Assembly (NCBI RefSeq): GCF_029051685.1
Contig: NZ_JAACFT010000001.1
Span: 248,001-312,000 of the forward strand
DNA length: 64,000 nucleotides
Origin: Bradyrhizobium sp. CSA207
Lineage (GTDB): Bacteria > Pseudomonadota > Alphaproteobacteria > Rhizobiales > Xanthobacteraceae
Direction of reading: 5' to 3'
Part shown: positions 1 to 8,745 of the stretch, one piece after another
How the letters are laid out: each line of letters starts with the position of its first letter
How positions within the stretch are numbered: the stretch's first letter is position 1
Notes under the pieces: generated by a model
Told to the model about the DNA's origin: nothing
The model's database searches: none
Seen by the model: the letters and a program-made list of their open reading frames with translations, nothing else
Made by a program: the position numbers and the translations under genes

Positions 1-779
1 TTGGCAAGGCTGGTGAGCAGTAGCGCACCGCCCATGTTGACCATGGGATTGGCCACCATCAGCTTTGTATAGGGCCAGGCGATCAGCCGGTTATCCGTGT
101 TCGGTGTCGTGATCTCGTCCGGCGCAAAGCGCCGCTGCAGCCATGCGCTCGGATTTTGCGCGGCGGCTTGCGAATAGCGCGACCACAGCGTTCCCGACTC
201 TTCCATCGCCTCGCGCGGCGTCTGGCCCCAATGTGCCGATGAAGCCGCCTCATAGAACGGATAGACGGTGACGGGACGAAACACGCCGAGCTTCACGGCC
301 AGCGGCTTCTGGAACGCCGCGCCGCGCTTCGGCTCCTCGACGTCATGCGCGAACGGCGTCCACGGCAGCTTTACGCCGGCACGTTCGGCCTTGGTCGCAG
401 TCGACTGTGCCTCCGCGCCGCACACCGCAGCGACGCTGCATTCGCCGCGCGCGATGCGCTGCGCCGCCTCGTGAATGTAGCGGATCGGACTCTCGCCGCC
501 GACCGGGCCGTAGTAGCAATGGGAAGGCGCAATGCCGAGCCGCTGCGCCAGCAGTTTTTCCGGATCGCGATAGCGCCAGCTCAGGAAGTTCACGATGTCG
601 AGCGACTGCACCTCGCCGAGCAGCTTCGCGCCGGCATCCGCTTCCGCGCGACGCAGCGCCTGTTCGAGCAGATCGAGCGGCTCGAGTCCCTCAGTGATCT
701 CCTTGGGGCGGTCGACGATCTCGCCGACGCCGACGATGACGGGAATGCGATCTTCAGAGAGGATAGTCTTGTCTGTCAT
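1..779 (-). CDS. Thiolase-family protein (acetyl-CoA acetyltransferase-like), C-terminus outside window
   Basis: This reading frame is open from an ATG at 779 to the left window edge, so about 259 N-terminal residues are visible and the rest is missing. It opens MTDKTILSEDRIPVIVGVGE, the usual beta strand and glycine turn that start thiolase-like proteins of the SCP-x group. It continues with a helix and the stretch RGECSVAAVCGAEA near residue 120, which resembles the nucleophile region of that superfamily. Such proteins cleave or form acyl-CoA bonds, or act as non-catalytic lipid-binding relatives. The neighbours are also acyl-CoA enzymes, which fits. The exact substrate cannot be told. Confidence 0.75.
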   Translation of the reverse strand, partial: MTDKTILSEDRIPVIVGVGEIVDRPKEITEGLEPLDLLEQALRRAEADAGAKLLGEVQSLDIVNFLSWRYRDPEKLLAQRLGIAPSHCYYGPVGGESPIRYIHEAAQRIARGECSVAAVCGAEAQSTATKAERAGVKLPWTPFAHDVEEPKRGAAFQKPLAVKLGVFRPVTVYPFYEAASSAHWGQTPREAMEESGTLWSRYSQAAAQNPSAWLQRRFAPDEITTPNTDNRLIAWPYTKLMVANPMVNMGGALLLTSLA

Positions 780-808
780 GATTTCAATTCGCGATATCAG
801 TTGTTTTC

Positions 809-886
809 GTCATTGCGAGCGGAGCGAAGCAATCCAGAATCTTTCCGCGGAGACAGTCTGGATTGCTTCGCTTCGCTCGCAATGAC
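809..886. repeat. Palindromic intergenic repeat, family A (GTCATTGCGAGCG)
   Basis: A 30-base left arm (GTCATTGCGAGCGGAGCGAA...) is mirrored by ...GCTTCGCTCGCAATGAC, forming a long near-perfect hairpin between the convergently read edges of two minus-strand genes. Further copies lie near 8544, 11011, 11158 and 25494. It may act as a transcription terminator, but this is inferred. Confidence 0.9.
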
Positions 887-895
887 GAGTGGGGT

Positions 896-2029
896 CTACT
901 CCGCCACCAGCGCATTCATGTGCTCAACGGCTTCGGCAAAGTCTTCCTTGAACTCCTGCACCACGGCGCCGGCCGACTTCACGCTGTCGATCAGGCCGAC
1001 GCCCTGGCCGACGAAATAGCTGACGAGATCGCGCGCCCGTGCGTTGCCGCTCGCCGCCGCGCGGTCGATCGCGTTGAAGGCATCGCGGCTGATGATGCTC
1101 TGAAGCGGCATCGGCAGCGCGCCCGGGCTCTCCGGCGCGCGGTCCCAGGCATCGGTCCAGACCGAACGGAGCTGCCGCGCCGGTTTGCCGGTGCGGCCCT
1201 TCGAGCGCACCGCGTCGCGCGAGGATGCCGCGATCATCTTCTCGCGAAAGATCTCGGTGGTCTCGGCCTCGACGGTCGCAAGCCACACCGAACCGGTCCA
1301 CGCGCCGGCCGCGCCCATGGCCATGCAGGCCGCCATCTGCCGTCCCGTCATGATGCCGCCGGCCGCCAGCACCGGAACGTCGCGGATGCCTTTGATCGCC
1401 TTGATCACCTCGGGCACCAGCACCATGGTCGAGACCTCGCCGCAATGGCCGCCGGCCTCGGTGCCCTGCACCACGAGGATATCGACGCCGGCTGCGACCT
1501 GGCGCAGCGCATGCTCCTTGGCGCCGACGAGGGCCGCCACCGGCACGCCGTGTGTCCTGCCCATTTCGATCATGGCCTTGGGCGGCACACCCAGCGCATT
1601 CGCGATCAACCGGATCGGATGGCGAAAGGAGACTTCCAGCAGCTCCAGCGCGTTCCTGGCGTCGAACGGCTGCGGCTGGTTGTCCGCGACGCTGGTCATT
1701 GTGAGCTCGATGTCATACTTCTTCAGGAGATCGCTTGTGTAGTCGCGGTGCTCCTGCGGCACGCGGGCCTCAAGGCTCTTCCAGGTGACATCCTTCTCGC
1801 CTGCGGTCGACATGTTTTCGGGGATCAGCACGTCGATGCCGTAGGGCTTGCCATCGACGTGCGCGTCGATCCATTTCAGCTCGCGCTCGAGTGTGTCCGG
1901 CGTATGCACGGTGGCGCCGAGCACGCCGAAGCCACCGGCGCGGCTGACGGCGGCAACGACGTCCCGGCAATGGCTGAAGGCAAACAGCGGGAACTCGATC
2001 CCCAGCATGTCGCAGATCGGCGATTTCAT
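896..2029 (-). CDS. Nitronate monooxygenase (2-nitropropane dioxygenase family)
   Basis: The 377-residue product is an FMN-dependent TIM-barrel oxygenase of the nitronate monooxygenase family, which oxidises alkyl nitronates to carbonyl compounds and nitrite. Visible hallmarks are the N-terminal strand IEFPLFAF, the loop EAGGHCGE at residues 191-198 with the histidine that sits beside the flavin, and the phosphate-binding strand AAGGIMTG at 222-229. The ATG at 2029 follows a strong GGGAGGGAGCC ribosome site. Full length for the family. It stands between a thiolase-like gene and a divergent glutathione transferase, so it may be a single-gene unit. Some relatives act on other substrates. Confidence 0.88.
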   Translation of the reverse strand: MKSPICDMLGIEFPLFAFSHCRDVVAAVSRAGGFGVLGATVHTPDTLERELKWIDAHVDGKPYGIDVLIPENMSTAGEKDVTWKSLEARVPQEHRDYTSDLLKKYDIELTMTSVADNQPQPFDARNALELLEVSFRHPIRLIANALGVPPKAMIEMGRTHGVPVAALVGAKEHALRQVAAGVDILVVQGTEAGGHCGEVSTMVLVPEVIKAIKGIRDVPVLAAGGIMTGRQMAACMAMGAAGAWTGSVWLATVEAETTEIFREKMIAASSRDAVRSKGRTGKPARQLRSVWTDAWDRAPESPGALPMPLQSIISRDAFNAIDRAAASGNARARDLVSYFVGQGVGLIDSVKSAGAVVQEFKEDFAEAVEHMNALVAE

Positions 2030-2308
2030 GGCTCCCTCCCGGCGGCCGCCCCGCGTTGCTGTTGTTGCTCTCTTGAGCGAATGCTCATCGACGCTAGATC
2101 ATCGTCTTGCGCAATGCCAATCCGGATTTGATGGTGCATCTTGCGTGCACACGCCGTCGGCAGATGCGCGTGATCCAGGAGCTCCTCGGCAAGGTCAAGT
2201 TGCATGACACGGGCATGAGCTCCGCGCCTCGTGCAGATCGGGCGGCCTTGCCATCGGCCATTTGCGGGCTAATTAATGCAGACGCATCTTTTCGCCGGAG
2301 CCCATTGC

Positions 2309-3190
2309 ATGACCGATGCCCCCGCCTACGTACCGCCCAAGGTCTGGACCTGGAATAAAGAGAATGGCGGGCAGTTCGCCAATATCAACCGTCCGATCGC
2401 CGGTCCCACCCACGATAAGGAACTGCCGGTCGGCCGCCATCCGCTCCAGCTCTATTCGCTGGCGACGCCGAACGGCGTGAAGGTCACGGTGATGCTGGAG
2501 GAGCTTTTGGCGCTGGGCCACAAGGGCGCCGAATACGACGCCTGGCTCATCAACATCGGCAAGGGTGAGCAGTTCGGCAGCGGTTTTGTCGACATCAATC
2601 CGAACTCGAAGATCCCGGCGCTAATGGACCGTTCCGGCCCCGAGCCGATCCGCGTATTCGAGTCCGGGTCGATCCTGTTCTACCTCGCGGAGAAATTCGG
2701 CGCCTTCCTGCCGAAGGACATCAAGACCCGCACCGAAGCTATGTCCTGGCTGTTCTGGCAGATGGGCAGCGCGCCCTATCTCGGCGGCGGCTTCGGCCAT
2801 TTCTACGCCTACGCGCCGAGCAAGATCGAATACGCCATCGACCGCTTCGCGATGGAGACCAAGCGCCAGCTCGACGTGCTCGACCGGCGGCTCGCCGATA
2901 ACGAGTACCTTGCCGGCAGCGAGTACAGCATCGCGGACATCGCGGTATGGCCCTGGTACGGCGCGCTCGCCAAGGGACTGGTCTACGGCGCCGGCGAATT
3001 CCTCTCGGTGCAGGACTACAAGAATGTGCAGCGCTGGACCGACCAGATCGCAAAACGTCCGGCCGTGAAGCGCGGCCGCATGGTCAACCGCGTCTCCGGC
3101 GATCCCGCAAGCCAATTGCACGAGCGCCACGACGCCGGCGATTTCGACACCAAGACGCAGGACAAGATCGGCGAGGCTGCCGCGTCGTAG
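2309..3190 (+). CDS. yghU: Glutathione S-transferase, YghU-type disulfide-bond oxidoreductase
   Basis: This 293-residue protein has the layout of the YghU/Nu-class glutathione transferases. A long N-terminal extension (WTWNKENGGQFANINRPIAG, starting near residue 13) precedes a thioredoxin-fold domain with LYSLATPNGVKV, and an all-helical C-terminal domain follows. E. coli YghU binds two glutathiones and reduces disulfides and organic peroxides; the same role is inferred here. I chose the ATG at 2309, the start typical of the family, rather than the in-frame codon at 2276, which adds only 11 atypical residues. CGGAG lies about 9 bases upstream. Confidence 0.87.
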   Translation: MTDAPAYVPPKVWTWNKENGGQFANINRPIAGPTHDKELPVGRHPLQLYSLATPNGVKVTVMLEELLALGHKGAEYDAWLINIGKGEQFGSGFVDINPNSKIPALMDRSGPEPIRVFESGSILFYLAEKFGAFLPKDIKTRTEAMSWLFWQMGSAPYLGGGFGHFYAYAPSKIEYAIDRFAMETKRQLDVLDRRLADNEYLAGSEYSIADIAVWPWYGALAKGLVYGAGEFLSVQDYKNVQRWTDQIAKRPAVKRGRMVNRVSGDPASQLHERHDAGDFDTKTQDKIGEAAAS

Positions 3191-3203
3191 GCGGTGTTCG
3201 CTT

Positions 3204-3379
3204 CACCTCGCCCCGCTTGCGGAGAGAGGTCGAATTCGATCGCAGATCAAATTCGGGTGAGGGGGAGTCTCCGCGAGTCCGACTGACACTGTTTTCCCAG
3301 AAACAGCCCCTCACCCCAACCCTCTCAGCGCGAGCGAAGCTCGTCGCGTCCCCGTAAGAACGGGGAGAGGGAGAGGCGA
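3204..3379. repeat. Intergenic repeat, family D (CCTCGCCCCGCTTGCGG / CGGGGAGAGG)
   Basis: A GC-rich inverted repeat begins CCTCGCCCCGCTTGCGGAGA and ends CGTAAGAACGGGGAGAGG, with internal CGAGTCCGACTGAC and CCCTCACCCCAACCCTC blocks. Related copies lie at 21548, 36811 and 52444. It separates two convergent genes, where it could terminate both transcripts. Confidence 0.88.
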
Positions 3380-3383
3380 GACC

Positions 3384-4661
3384 TTACGCCATGCTCAGCT
3401 CGTGGCGTCCGACCACCATCCAGTGCACCTCGTCCGGACCATCCGCAAATCGCAGGTGGCGTACGTCCTGATACATCTCGGCGAGCGGGGTCCAGTGCGA
3501 GATGCCGGTGGCGCCGTGCATCTGGATCGCCTGGTCGATGATCTTGCAGGCGCGCTCCGGCACCATGGCCTTGACCATGGAGACCCAGACGCGGGCCTCC
3601 TTGTTGCCGAGCACGTCCATCGCCTTCGCCGCCTTCAGCACCATCAGCCGCATCGCCTCGATCTCGCAGCGCGCCTGCGCGATGATCTGCATGTTGCCGC
3701 CGAGATGGGCGATCTTCTTGCCGAAGGCTTCGCGGGTCAGCCCCCGCTGCACCATCAAATCGAGCGCCTTCTCCGCCTTGCCGATGGTGCGCATGCAATG
3801 ATGGATGCGGCCGGGTCCGAGGCGGAGCTGCGAGATCTCGAAGCCGCGGCCTTCGCCGAGCAGGATGTTCTCCCTGGGCACGCGGACATTGTTGAATCGC
3901 ATGTGCATGTGGCCGCGCGGCGCGTGATCCTGCCCGAACACGTACATCGGGCCGAGCACCTCGACGCCGGGCGTGTCGCGCGGCACCAGGATCTGCGACT
4001 GCTGCTTGCTCGGCGCCGCATCAGGATTGGTCTTCACCATCACGATGAGGATCTTGCAGCGGGGATCGCCGAGGCCGGAGATGTAGTACTTCTCGCCGTT
4101 GATGACCCATTCGTCGCCGACGAGCTTTGCGCTTGTCGAGATGTTCTTGGCATCGGAGGAGGCGACATTGGGCTCGGTCATGACATAGGCCGAACGGATC
4201 TCGCCGTTGAGCAGCGGCTTCAGCCATTTCTCCTTCTGCTCCTTGGTGCCGACGCGCTCCAGCACCTCCATGTTGCCGGTGTCGGGCGCCGAGCAGTTCA
4301 TGCTCTCGGATGCCAGCGGGCTCTTGCCGAGTTCGGAGGCGATATAGGCGTAGTCGAGATTCCTGAGGCCCTGGCCGGTCTCGTCGTCGGGCAGGAAGAA
4401 GTTCCAGAGACCTTCCTGCTTGGCCTTGTTCTTGGCCTTCTCCAGCACCTCGAGCTGCTTCGGCGTAAAGCTCCAGTGGTCCTCCTTGGTCTCGCCCGCC
4501 TTGGCAAACTCGATCGACATCGGCTCGACGGTGTCGCGGATGAACTTCTTGACGTGGTCGTAGAGTGGCCGGACCTGGTCCGACATGCGCAAATCATTGA
4601 GCTCGTCGCCGGGATTGAGCGTGTAGTTGGTGGTGCGGGGAATGTAGGCGTGTTTTGTCAT
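3384..4661 (-). CDS. Acyl-CoA dehydrogenase (ACAD10/11-like)
   Basis: The 425-residue product is a full-length FAD acyl-CoA dehydrogenase that should introduce an alpha-beta double bond into an acyl-CoA. Family blocks are visible in order: the flavin-contact segment YVMTEPNVASSDA near residue 165, [12 protein letters not shown] near 290, and IDQAIQMHGATGIS near 380. The start at 4661 is set by GGGAGGAAC directly upstream; an in-frame extension to 4838 has no family resemblance. It is close in layout to the gene at 52694. A VOC gene and an SDR follow upstream on the same strand, separated by repeats, so co-transcription is uncertain. Confidence 0.9.
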   Translation of the reverse strand: MTKHAYIPRTTNYTLNPGDELNDLRMSDQVRPLYDHVKKFIRDTVEPMSIEFAKAGETKEDHWSFTPKQLEVLEKAKNKAKQEGLWNFFLPDDETGQGLRNLDYAYIASELGKSPLASESMNCSAPDTGNMEVLERVGTKEQKEKWLKPLLNGEIRSAYVMTEPNVASSDAKNISTSAKLVGDEWVINGEKYYISGLGDPRCKILIVMVKTNPDAAPSKQQSQILVPRDTPGVEVLGPMYVFGQDHAPRGHMHMRFNNVRVPRENILLGEGRGFEISQLRLGPGRIHHCMRTIGKAEKALDLMVQRGLTREAFGKKIAHLGGNMQIIAQARCEIEAMRLMVLKAAKAMDVLGNKEARVWVSMVKAMVPERACKIIDQAIQMHGATGISHWTPLAEMYQDVRHLRFADGPDEVHWMVVGRHELSMA

Positions 4662-4813
4662 TGTTCCTCCCGGGTCGCTGAGATCGCATTGGTCCGAAGA
4701 ATAGTCGCAGTGCGACGAAATCGCGAGCGCGTATTTTTTCACGCGACCATGCCACGTGATGGAATATCGCGAGGGCGTTTGAAATGTTGTTTGAAGGCTG
4801 TGGGCCGAGAGGT

Positions 4814-4896
4814 GTAGCCCGGATGGAGCGTAGCGCAATCCGGGTCACGTGAGGCTCGCTCTGTCCCGGATTGCGCTTCGCTCCATCCGGGCTACG
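4814..4896. repeat. Intergenic repeat, family B (GTAGCCCGGATGGAGCG)
   Basis: GTAGCCCGGATGGAGCGTAG is mirrored by CTTCGCTCCATCCGGGCTAC across a short centre, a clear hairpin. Copies also lie at 5332 and 15729. Confidence 0.9.
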
Positions 4897-4916
4897 GCAT
4901 TCGATGTACGGATGGC

Positions 4917-5294
4917 TCACGCCATCCGATGCATCGCGCAGATCTTGTTGCCATCGAGGTCGCGCAAGTACGCGAGGTAGGCCTTTCCGGCCGAGCCTTC
5001 GCGAATGCCGGGCGGATTCTCGCAAGTCTTGCCGCCGCCGGCGAGGCCGGCCGCATGCCAGGCGTCGACCTGCTCCGGCGAGTTGCAGGCAAAGCCGATG
5101 GTGCCGCCGTTCGCCGCTGTCGCCGCTTCCCCGTTGATCGGCTTCGACACCGAGAACACGCCGGTCTTGGTGATGTAGAAGATGCGATGGCCGTCGACCC
5201 GGGCCGGCCGCACCTCGAGCGTGGCGAGCAGCTTGTCGTAGAAGGCCTTGGCCTTGTCGAGGTCGTTGGTGCCGATCATGACATGTGAAAACAT
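4917..5294 (-). CDS. VOC (glyoxalase/bleomycin-resistance) family protein
   Basis: A 125-residue single-domain VOC protein. It starts MFSHVMIGTNDLDKAKAFYD, the usual first strand and helix of the vicinal-oxygen-chelate fold, and ends YLAYLRDLDGNKICAM, the second-half pattern that carries a metal ligand in enzymatic members. The glutamate usually found after DPDGN is not present in the same form (DGNKICAM), so catalytic activity is doubtful. The ATG at 5294 follows AAGGGAGCG. Flanked by two family B repeats. The substrate is unknown. Confidence 0.85.
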   Translation of the reverse strand: MFSHVMIGTNDLDKAKAFYDKLLATLEVRPARVDGHRIFYITKTGVFSVSKPINGEAATAANGGTIGFACNSPEQVDAWHAAGLAGGGKTCENPPGIREGSAGKAYLAYLRDLDGNKICAMHRMA

Positions 5295-5331
5295 TTGCCC
5301 GCTCCCTTCTGCACTTATTAAATGCGAACTT

Positions 5332-5418
5332 GTAGCCCGGATGGAGCGCAAGCGTAATCCGGGGGAGTTGCCCCAAGTTACACCGGTCCCGGATTGCGCT
5401 TCGCTCCATCCGGGCTAC
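5332..5418. repeat. Intergenic repeat, family B
   Basis: Second copy of the GTAGCCCGGATGGAGCG...CGCTCCATCCGGGCTAC hairpin, only about 440 bases from the first. It lies between the VOC gene and the SDR gene. Confidence 0.9.
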
Positions 5419-5429
5419 GCGGCCGAACA

Positions 5430-6209
5430 TCAGAACGCCGTATAGCCGCCGTCGATCACGAAGGTATCCGCCGTGTGATAGGACGACGCTTTACTCATCA
5501 GGTACACGGCGATGCCGCCGAAATCGGATGCCTCGCCGAAGCGCCGCAGCGGAATCCGCGGCATCACGTTGGCGACGAATTTGTCGTTGGCCATGAGGCC
5601 AGCGGTCATGTCGCTCTTGATCCAGCCGGGCAGGATCGCGTTGGCGGTGACGCCATGGCGCGCCAGCTCGACGCCGAGCGCGCGCACCAGCGCGTTGATC
5701 GCGGCCTTGGTCGCCGCATAGTGCTCGTTGCGCGCGGTGCCGAAGATCGAGGCGAGGCTCGAAGTCGCAACCAGGCGGCCAAAGGGATCGCCGGCATTGG
5801 CGCGGTCGGTCATGTGCCTGGCGGCGGCCTGGAATGCGTGGAAGACGCCGTCGAGATTGGTCGAGAACATCGTGCGCCATTCCTCCTCGGTGCGCTCGAT
5901 GAAGGAGCGCCGCCCGCCGCCGCCGATGCCGGCATTGGCAAAGCAGCCGTCAACCCGTCCGAAAATGTCAAGCGTCGCCTTCATCGCCGCATCGACCGAG
6001 GCTGGGTCGGTGACGTCGCAGATTCGGGTATCGACCTTGCCGGGCAGGCCGGCCAGGCTCGCGGCAGCGCTTCTGTTCTTGTCAGGATTACGTCCCCAGA
6101 TCGAGACGTTGCAGCCCTGGCTGGCAAGCGCGTGCGCAATGCCGAGCCCGATACCGCCATTGCCGCCGGTGATTACGGCCACGCGGCCGGTGAGGTCGAA
6201 GAGGTTCAT
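5430..6209 (-). CDS. Short-chain dehydrogenase/reductase
   Basis: A 259-residue classical SDR. The NAD(P) motif TGGNGGIG is at residues 14-21, the NAG-type motif FANAG at 90-94, and the catalytic set is Ser150/151, Tyr164 and Lys168 (YAATK). The C-terminus SSYHTADTFVIDGGYTAF is typical of the gluconate-dehydrogenase/FabG-like group. It oxidises or reduces a hydroxyl/keto group, and the context of acyl-CoA genes suggests a hydroxyacyl substrate. In the Lva pathway an SDR reduces the 4-keto acyl-CoA, and this gene could fill that place, but that is inference. It is divergent from the crotonase gene at 6374. Confidence 0.9.
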   Translation of the reverse strand: MNLFDLTGRVAVITGGNGGIGLGIAHALASQGCNVSIWGRNPDKNRSAAASLAGLPGKVDTRICDVTDPASVDAAMKATLDIFGRVDGCFANAGIGGGGRRSFIERTEEEWRTMFSTNLDGVFHAFQAAARHMTDRANAGDPFGRLVATSSLASIFGTARNEHYAATKAAINALVRALGVELARHGVTANAILPGWIKSDMTAGLMANDKFVANVMPRIPLRRFGEASDFGGIAVYLMSKASSYHTADTFVIDGGYTAF

Positions 6210-6373
6210 GGCGCGTTTCCCGTTTTTGCTTAAGGCGCATCAGCCGCTGCGCGCAAGATTGCTTGCTATGCTCTGATCACCATGGACAAGAGCGCGCCAA
6301 AAATCAAATATGCGCACCGGCAAAAGAAATTCCGGTCTGCGAAACATCGCGGGCGACAACTGACGAGGAAACC

Positions 6374-7162
6374 ATGCAGTTCAAACATGTCACGCTCGAT
6401 TTCGATGGTTCGGTCGCGATCCTGAGGCTCGACCATCAGGAGGTGATGAACGCGGTTTCCGTGGATATGCTGGGCGGTCTTGCGGAAGCGCTCGATACGA
6501 TCGAGGAAAAGAGGGACGAGGTGCGCTGCGTCGTCCTGACTGGCGCGGGCCGGGCATTTTGCACCGGTGCGAATCTCCAGGGCCGCAACAACCAGTCGAA
6601 GAAGACCAAAGCCGGCCTGACGCTCGAGACCGGTTTTCATCCCTTCCTGCGCCGCATCCGCAATCTGCACTGTCCGATCGTCACTGCGGTCAACGGTCCT
6701 GCCGCCGGCGCCGGCATGAGCTTTGCGCTGCTCGGCGACATGATCCTGTGCGCGCGCTCGTCCTATTTCCTGCAAGCCTTCCGCCGCATCGGGCTCGTGC
6801 CGGATTGCGGCTCGACCTGGCTCTTGCCGCGCCTCGTCGGTCGGGCGCGCTCGATCGAATTGTCATTGATGGGCGAGCGGCTGCCGGCCGAGAAGGCGCT
6901 CGAATGGGGGCTCGTCAACCGCGTCTACGATGACGGCGTGCTGATGGAGGAGGCGATGAAGCTCGCGCGCGAGCTCGGCAGCGGTCCGACGGTCGCGCTC
7001 TCGCTGATCCGCAAGCTCTACTGGGACAGCCCGGAAAATTCCTTCGAGGATCAGCTCAATCTCGAATTCCAGTGCCAGCTGCGCGCCGGCGATACCCAGG
7101 ACTTTCGTGAAGGCGTCGGCGCGTTTCTGGAGAAGCGCCCGGCGCAGTTCAAAGGCAAATGA
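6374..7162 (+). CDS. Enoyl-CoA hydratase/isomerase, PaaG-like
   Basis: A 262-residue crotonase. The oxyanion-hole strands are GAGRAFCTGANLQG near residue 60 and NGPAAGAGMSFAL near 105. The active-site loop reads RIGLVPDCGSTWLLPRLVG, with aspartate where hydratases carry glutamate. That pattern is the one I know from PaaG-type isomerases, so isomerisation of an enoyl or epoxy-acyl-CoA is at least as likely as hydration. The ATG at 6374 is preceded by GACGAGGAAACC. The stop overlaps the start of the next gene (ATGA), so it is translationally coupled to the APH-type kinase and DUF6285 gene downstream. Confidence 0.88.
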   Translation: MQFKHVTLDFDGSVAILRLDHQEVMNAVSVDMLGGLAEALDTIEEKRDEVRCVVLTGAGRAFCTGANLQGRNNQSKKTKAGLTLETGFHPFLRRIRNLHCPIVTAVNGPAAGAGMSFALLGDMILCARSSYFLQAFRRIGLVPDCGSTWLLPRLVGRARSIELSLMGERLPAEKALEWGLVNRVYDDGVLMEEAMKLARELGSGPTVALSLIRKLYWDSPENSFEDQLNLEFQCQLRAGDTQDFREGVGAFLEKRPAQFKGK

Positions 7163-8145
7163 TCGAGGCGGAGCTTTCCCGCAGCGTCGTGCGTTGGTGC
7201 CCGGGCGCGACCGGCGCGACGGACGCAGCAAAGCTGTCGGGGGGCGCCAGCCAGGAAACCTGGCGCTTCGATATCGTGCATCCCGAGGGCCCGATCGGCG
7301 CGATCCTGCGCCGTGCACCGAAAGGCTATGGCGCGGCGCCGACGCGTGCGGCGGGCCCTGCGGCTGAGGCACGGCTGATGCAGCTCGCCTACGAGGCCGG
7401 CGTGCCATCGCCGCGCGTCATGCATGTGCTGGTGCCGGAAGACGATCTCGGCACCGGCTTCATCATGCAGCGGATCGAAGGCGAGACCATCGCCCGCAAG
7501 ATCCTGCGCGATGACGAGTTTGCTGCGGCGCGGCCGCTTCTGGCGCGGCAGATCGGCGAGGTGCTGGCCGGTCTGCACGGGCTGCCGCTGTCAAAGCTGC
7601 CTGAGCTCCGGCACATGACGGCAACGAAGGAGATCGCTGAGTTCGAGCGCGACTATCGCAGCCTGGAGTGGCCCAAGCCCGTGTTCGAGCTGGCGCTGCG
7701 CTGGCTGCGAGAGAACGATCCCGGTCCTTCGCCTGAGGAGACGCTGGTGCACGGCGACTTCCGCAACGGAAATCTCATCATTGGTTCCGACGGCATCCGC
7801 GCGGTTCTGGACTGGGAACTCGCCCATCTCGGCGACCCCATGGAGGATCTCGGCTGGGTCTGTGTCAACTCGTGGCGCTTCGGCGAGATCGACAAGCCCG
7901 TCGGCGGTTTTGGCTCGCGCGAGGAGATGTTCGCCGGCTACGAAGCCGCCGGCCGCAAAGTCGTCCCGTCGCGCGTAAAATTCTGGGAAGTGATGGGAAC
8001 GCTGCGCTGGGGCATCATGTGCGGCGGCATGATGCAGCGCTTTCGCGAAGGGCCGGACCATTCGATGGAGCGCGCCATGATCGGCCGCCGCGTCTCCGAG
8101 ACCGAGATTGATCTGTTGCGGCTGCTTGCGCCGCGCGGGAGCTGA
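7159..8145 (+). CDS. APH-family phosphotransferase (ACAD10/LvaA-like acyl-CoA kinase)
   Basis: A 328-residue aminoglycoside-phosphotransferase-fold kinase. The catalytic loop HGDFRNGNLI starts at His198 (Asp200, Asn205), and the metal-binding DWELAHLGDP starts at Asp218. An N-terminal glycine-rich stretch LSGGASQETW forms the nucleotide loop. In this branch the kinase domain is fused to, or sits beside, an acyl-CoA dehydrogenase. Animal ACAD10/11 and bacterial LvaA phosphorylate 4-hydroxyacyl-CoAs. The gene overlaps the crotonase by 4 bases and is 3 bases ahead of the DUF6285 gene, with a dehydrogenase at 9734. A hydroxyacyl-CoA kinase role is therefore likely; antibiotic resistance is unlikely. 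Confidence 0.88.
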   Translation: MIEAELSRSVVRWCPGATGATDAAKLSGGASQETWRFDIVHPEGPIGAILRRAPKGYGAAPTRAAGPAAEARLMQLAYEAGVPSPRVMHVLVPEDDLGTGFIMQRIEGETIARKILRDDEFAAARPLLARQIGEVLAGLHGLPLSKLPELRHMTATKEIAEFERDYRSLEWPKPVFELALRWLRENDPGPSPEETLVHGDFRNGNLIIGSDGIRAVLDWELAHLGDPMEDLGWVCVNSWRFGEIDKPVGGFGSREEMFAGYEAAGRKVVPSRVKFWEVMGTLRWGIMCGGMMQRFREGPDHSMERAMIGRRVSETEIDLLRLLAPRGS

Positions 8146-8148
8146 AGC

Positions 8149-8526
8149 ATGCAGGACGAACCGACACCGCCCGAGCTGACCAAATCGGTCTCCGATTTTC
8201 TCCGCAACGACATCGCGCCGCTGATCTCCGGCCATCAGGCCTTCAAGCTGCGCGTCGCCATCAACATGCTCGACCTGGTGACGCGGCAATTGACCCTGGA
8301 GGAAGGCAGTGACGCTGCCGAAGTGACGCGGCTGCGCGCGCTGCTCGGAACGGACGGCTCGGTGACGGAGCTCAACCGCGTCCTCTCCGAACGCATCGCC
8401 AAGGGCGAAGTCGACCTTGCAACGCCGGGCCTCGCCGAACACCTCTGGCAAACCACGATGGACAAGCTCGCGATCGATCAGCCGAACTATGCGTCCTATA
8501 AACGAGAGCTGTCGAGAGACGGCTAA
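8149..8526 (+). CDS. DUF6285 protein, probable partner of the upstream kinase
   Basis: A 125-residue, mostly helical, soluble protein of the DUF6285 type (ELTKSVSDFLRNDIAPLISG near residue 6, FKLRVAINMLDLVTRQL near 28). It begins 3 bases after the kinase stop and ends directly before a repeat, so it is the last gene of a three-gene unit. In the levulinate pathway of Pseudomonas a small protein, LvaB, forms a complex with the kinase LvaA. Size, position and helical character make this protein the obvious counterpart, but that equivalence is my inference and was not tested by alignment. Confidence 0.8.
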   Translation: MQDEPTPPELTKSVSDFLRNDIAPLISGHQAFKLRVAINMLDLVTRQLTLEEGSDAAEVTRLRALLGTDGSVTELNRVLSERIAKGEVDLATPGLAEHLWQTTMDKLAIDQPNYASYKRELSRDG

Positions 8527-8543
8527 GCGCAGCTCCATCTTCC

Positions 8544-8621
8544 GTCATTGCGAGCGTAGCGAAGCAATCCAGAGCCTTTCCGCGGAGGCAGTCTGGATTG
8601 CTTCGCTGCGCTCGCAATGAC
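8544..8621. repeat. Palindromic intergenic repeat, family A
   Basis: GTCATTGCGAGCGTAGCGAA...mirrored by...GCTGCGCTCGCAATGAC, the same hairpin as at 809. It follows the DUF6285 gene at the end of a plus-strand unit. Confidence 0.9.
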
Positions 8622-8655
8622 GACGTTGAGGCAGAGGCGCGCACTCTCTCCGCAT

Positions 8656-8737
8656 CGTCGTGCCCGGGCTTATCCCGGGCATCCACGTGGTGCTGCGCGG
8701 CGAAGCGTGGATGGCCGGGACAAGCCCGGCCATGACG
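8656..8737. repeat. Palindromic intergenic repeat, family C (GCCCGGGCTTGTCCCGGGC)
   Basis: CGTCGTGCCCGGGCTTATCC...and...GGACAAGCCCGGCCATGAC form a hairpin. Copies also lie at 14044 and 19252. Directly adjacent to a family A copy. Confidence 0.88.
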
Positions 8738-8745
8738 CGACAATC

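Noticed and set aside
7159..8145. Aminoglycoside resistance gene
   Set aside because: The kinase belongs to the acyl-CoA-linked branch by context: coupled to a crotonase and DUF6285, near an acyl-CoA dehydrogenase.
8544..8737. Adjacent palindromes considered as a CRISPR array
   Set aside because: Two unrelated hairpin families, no regular spacers and no cas genes in the window.
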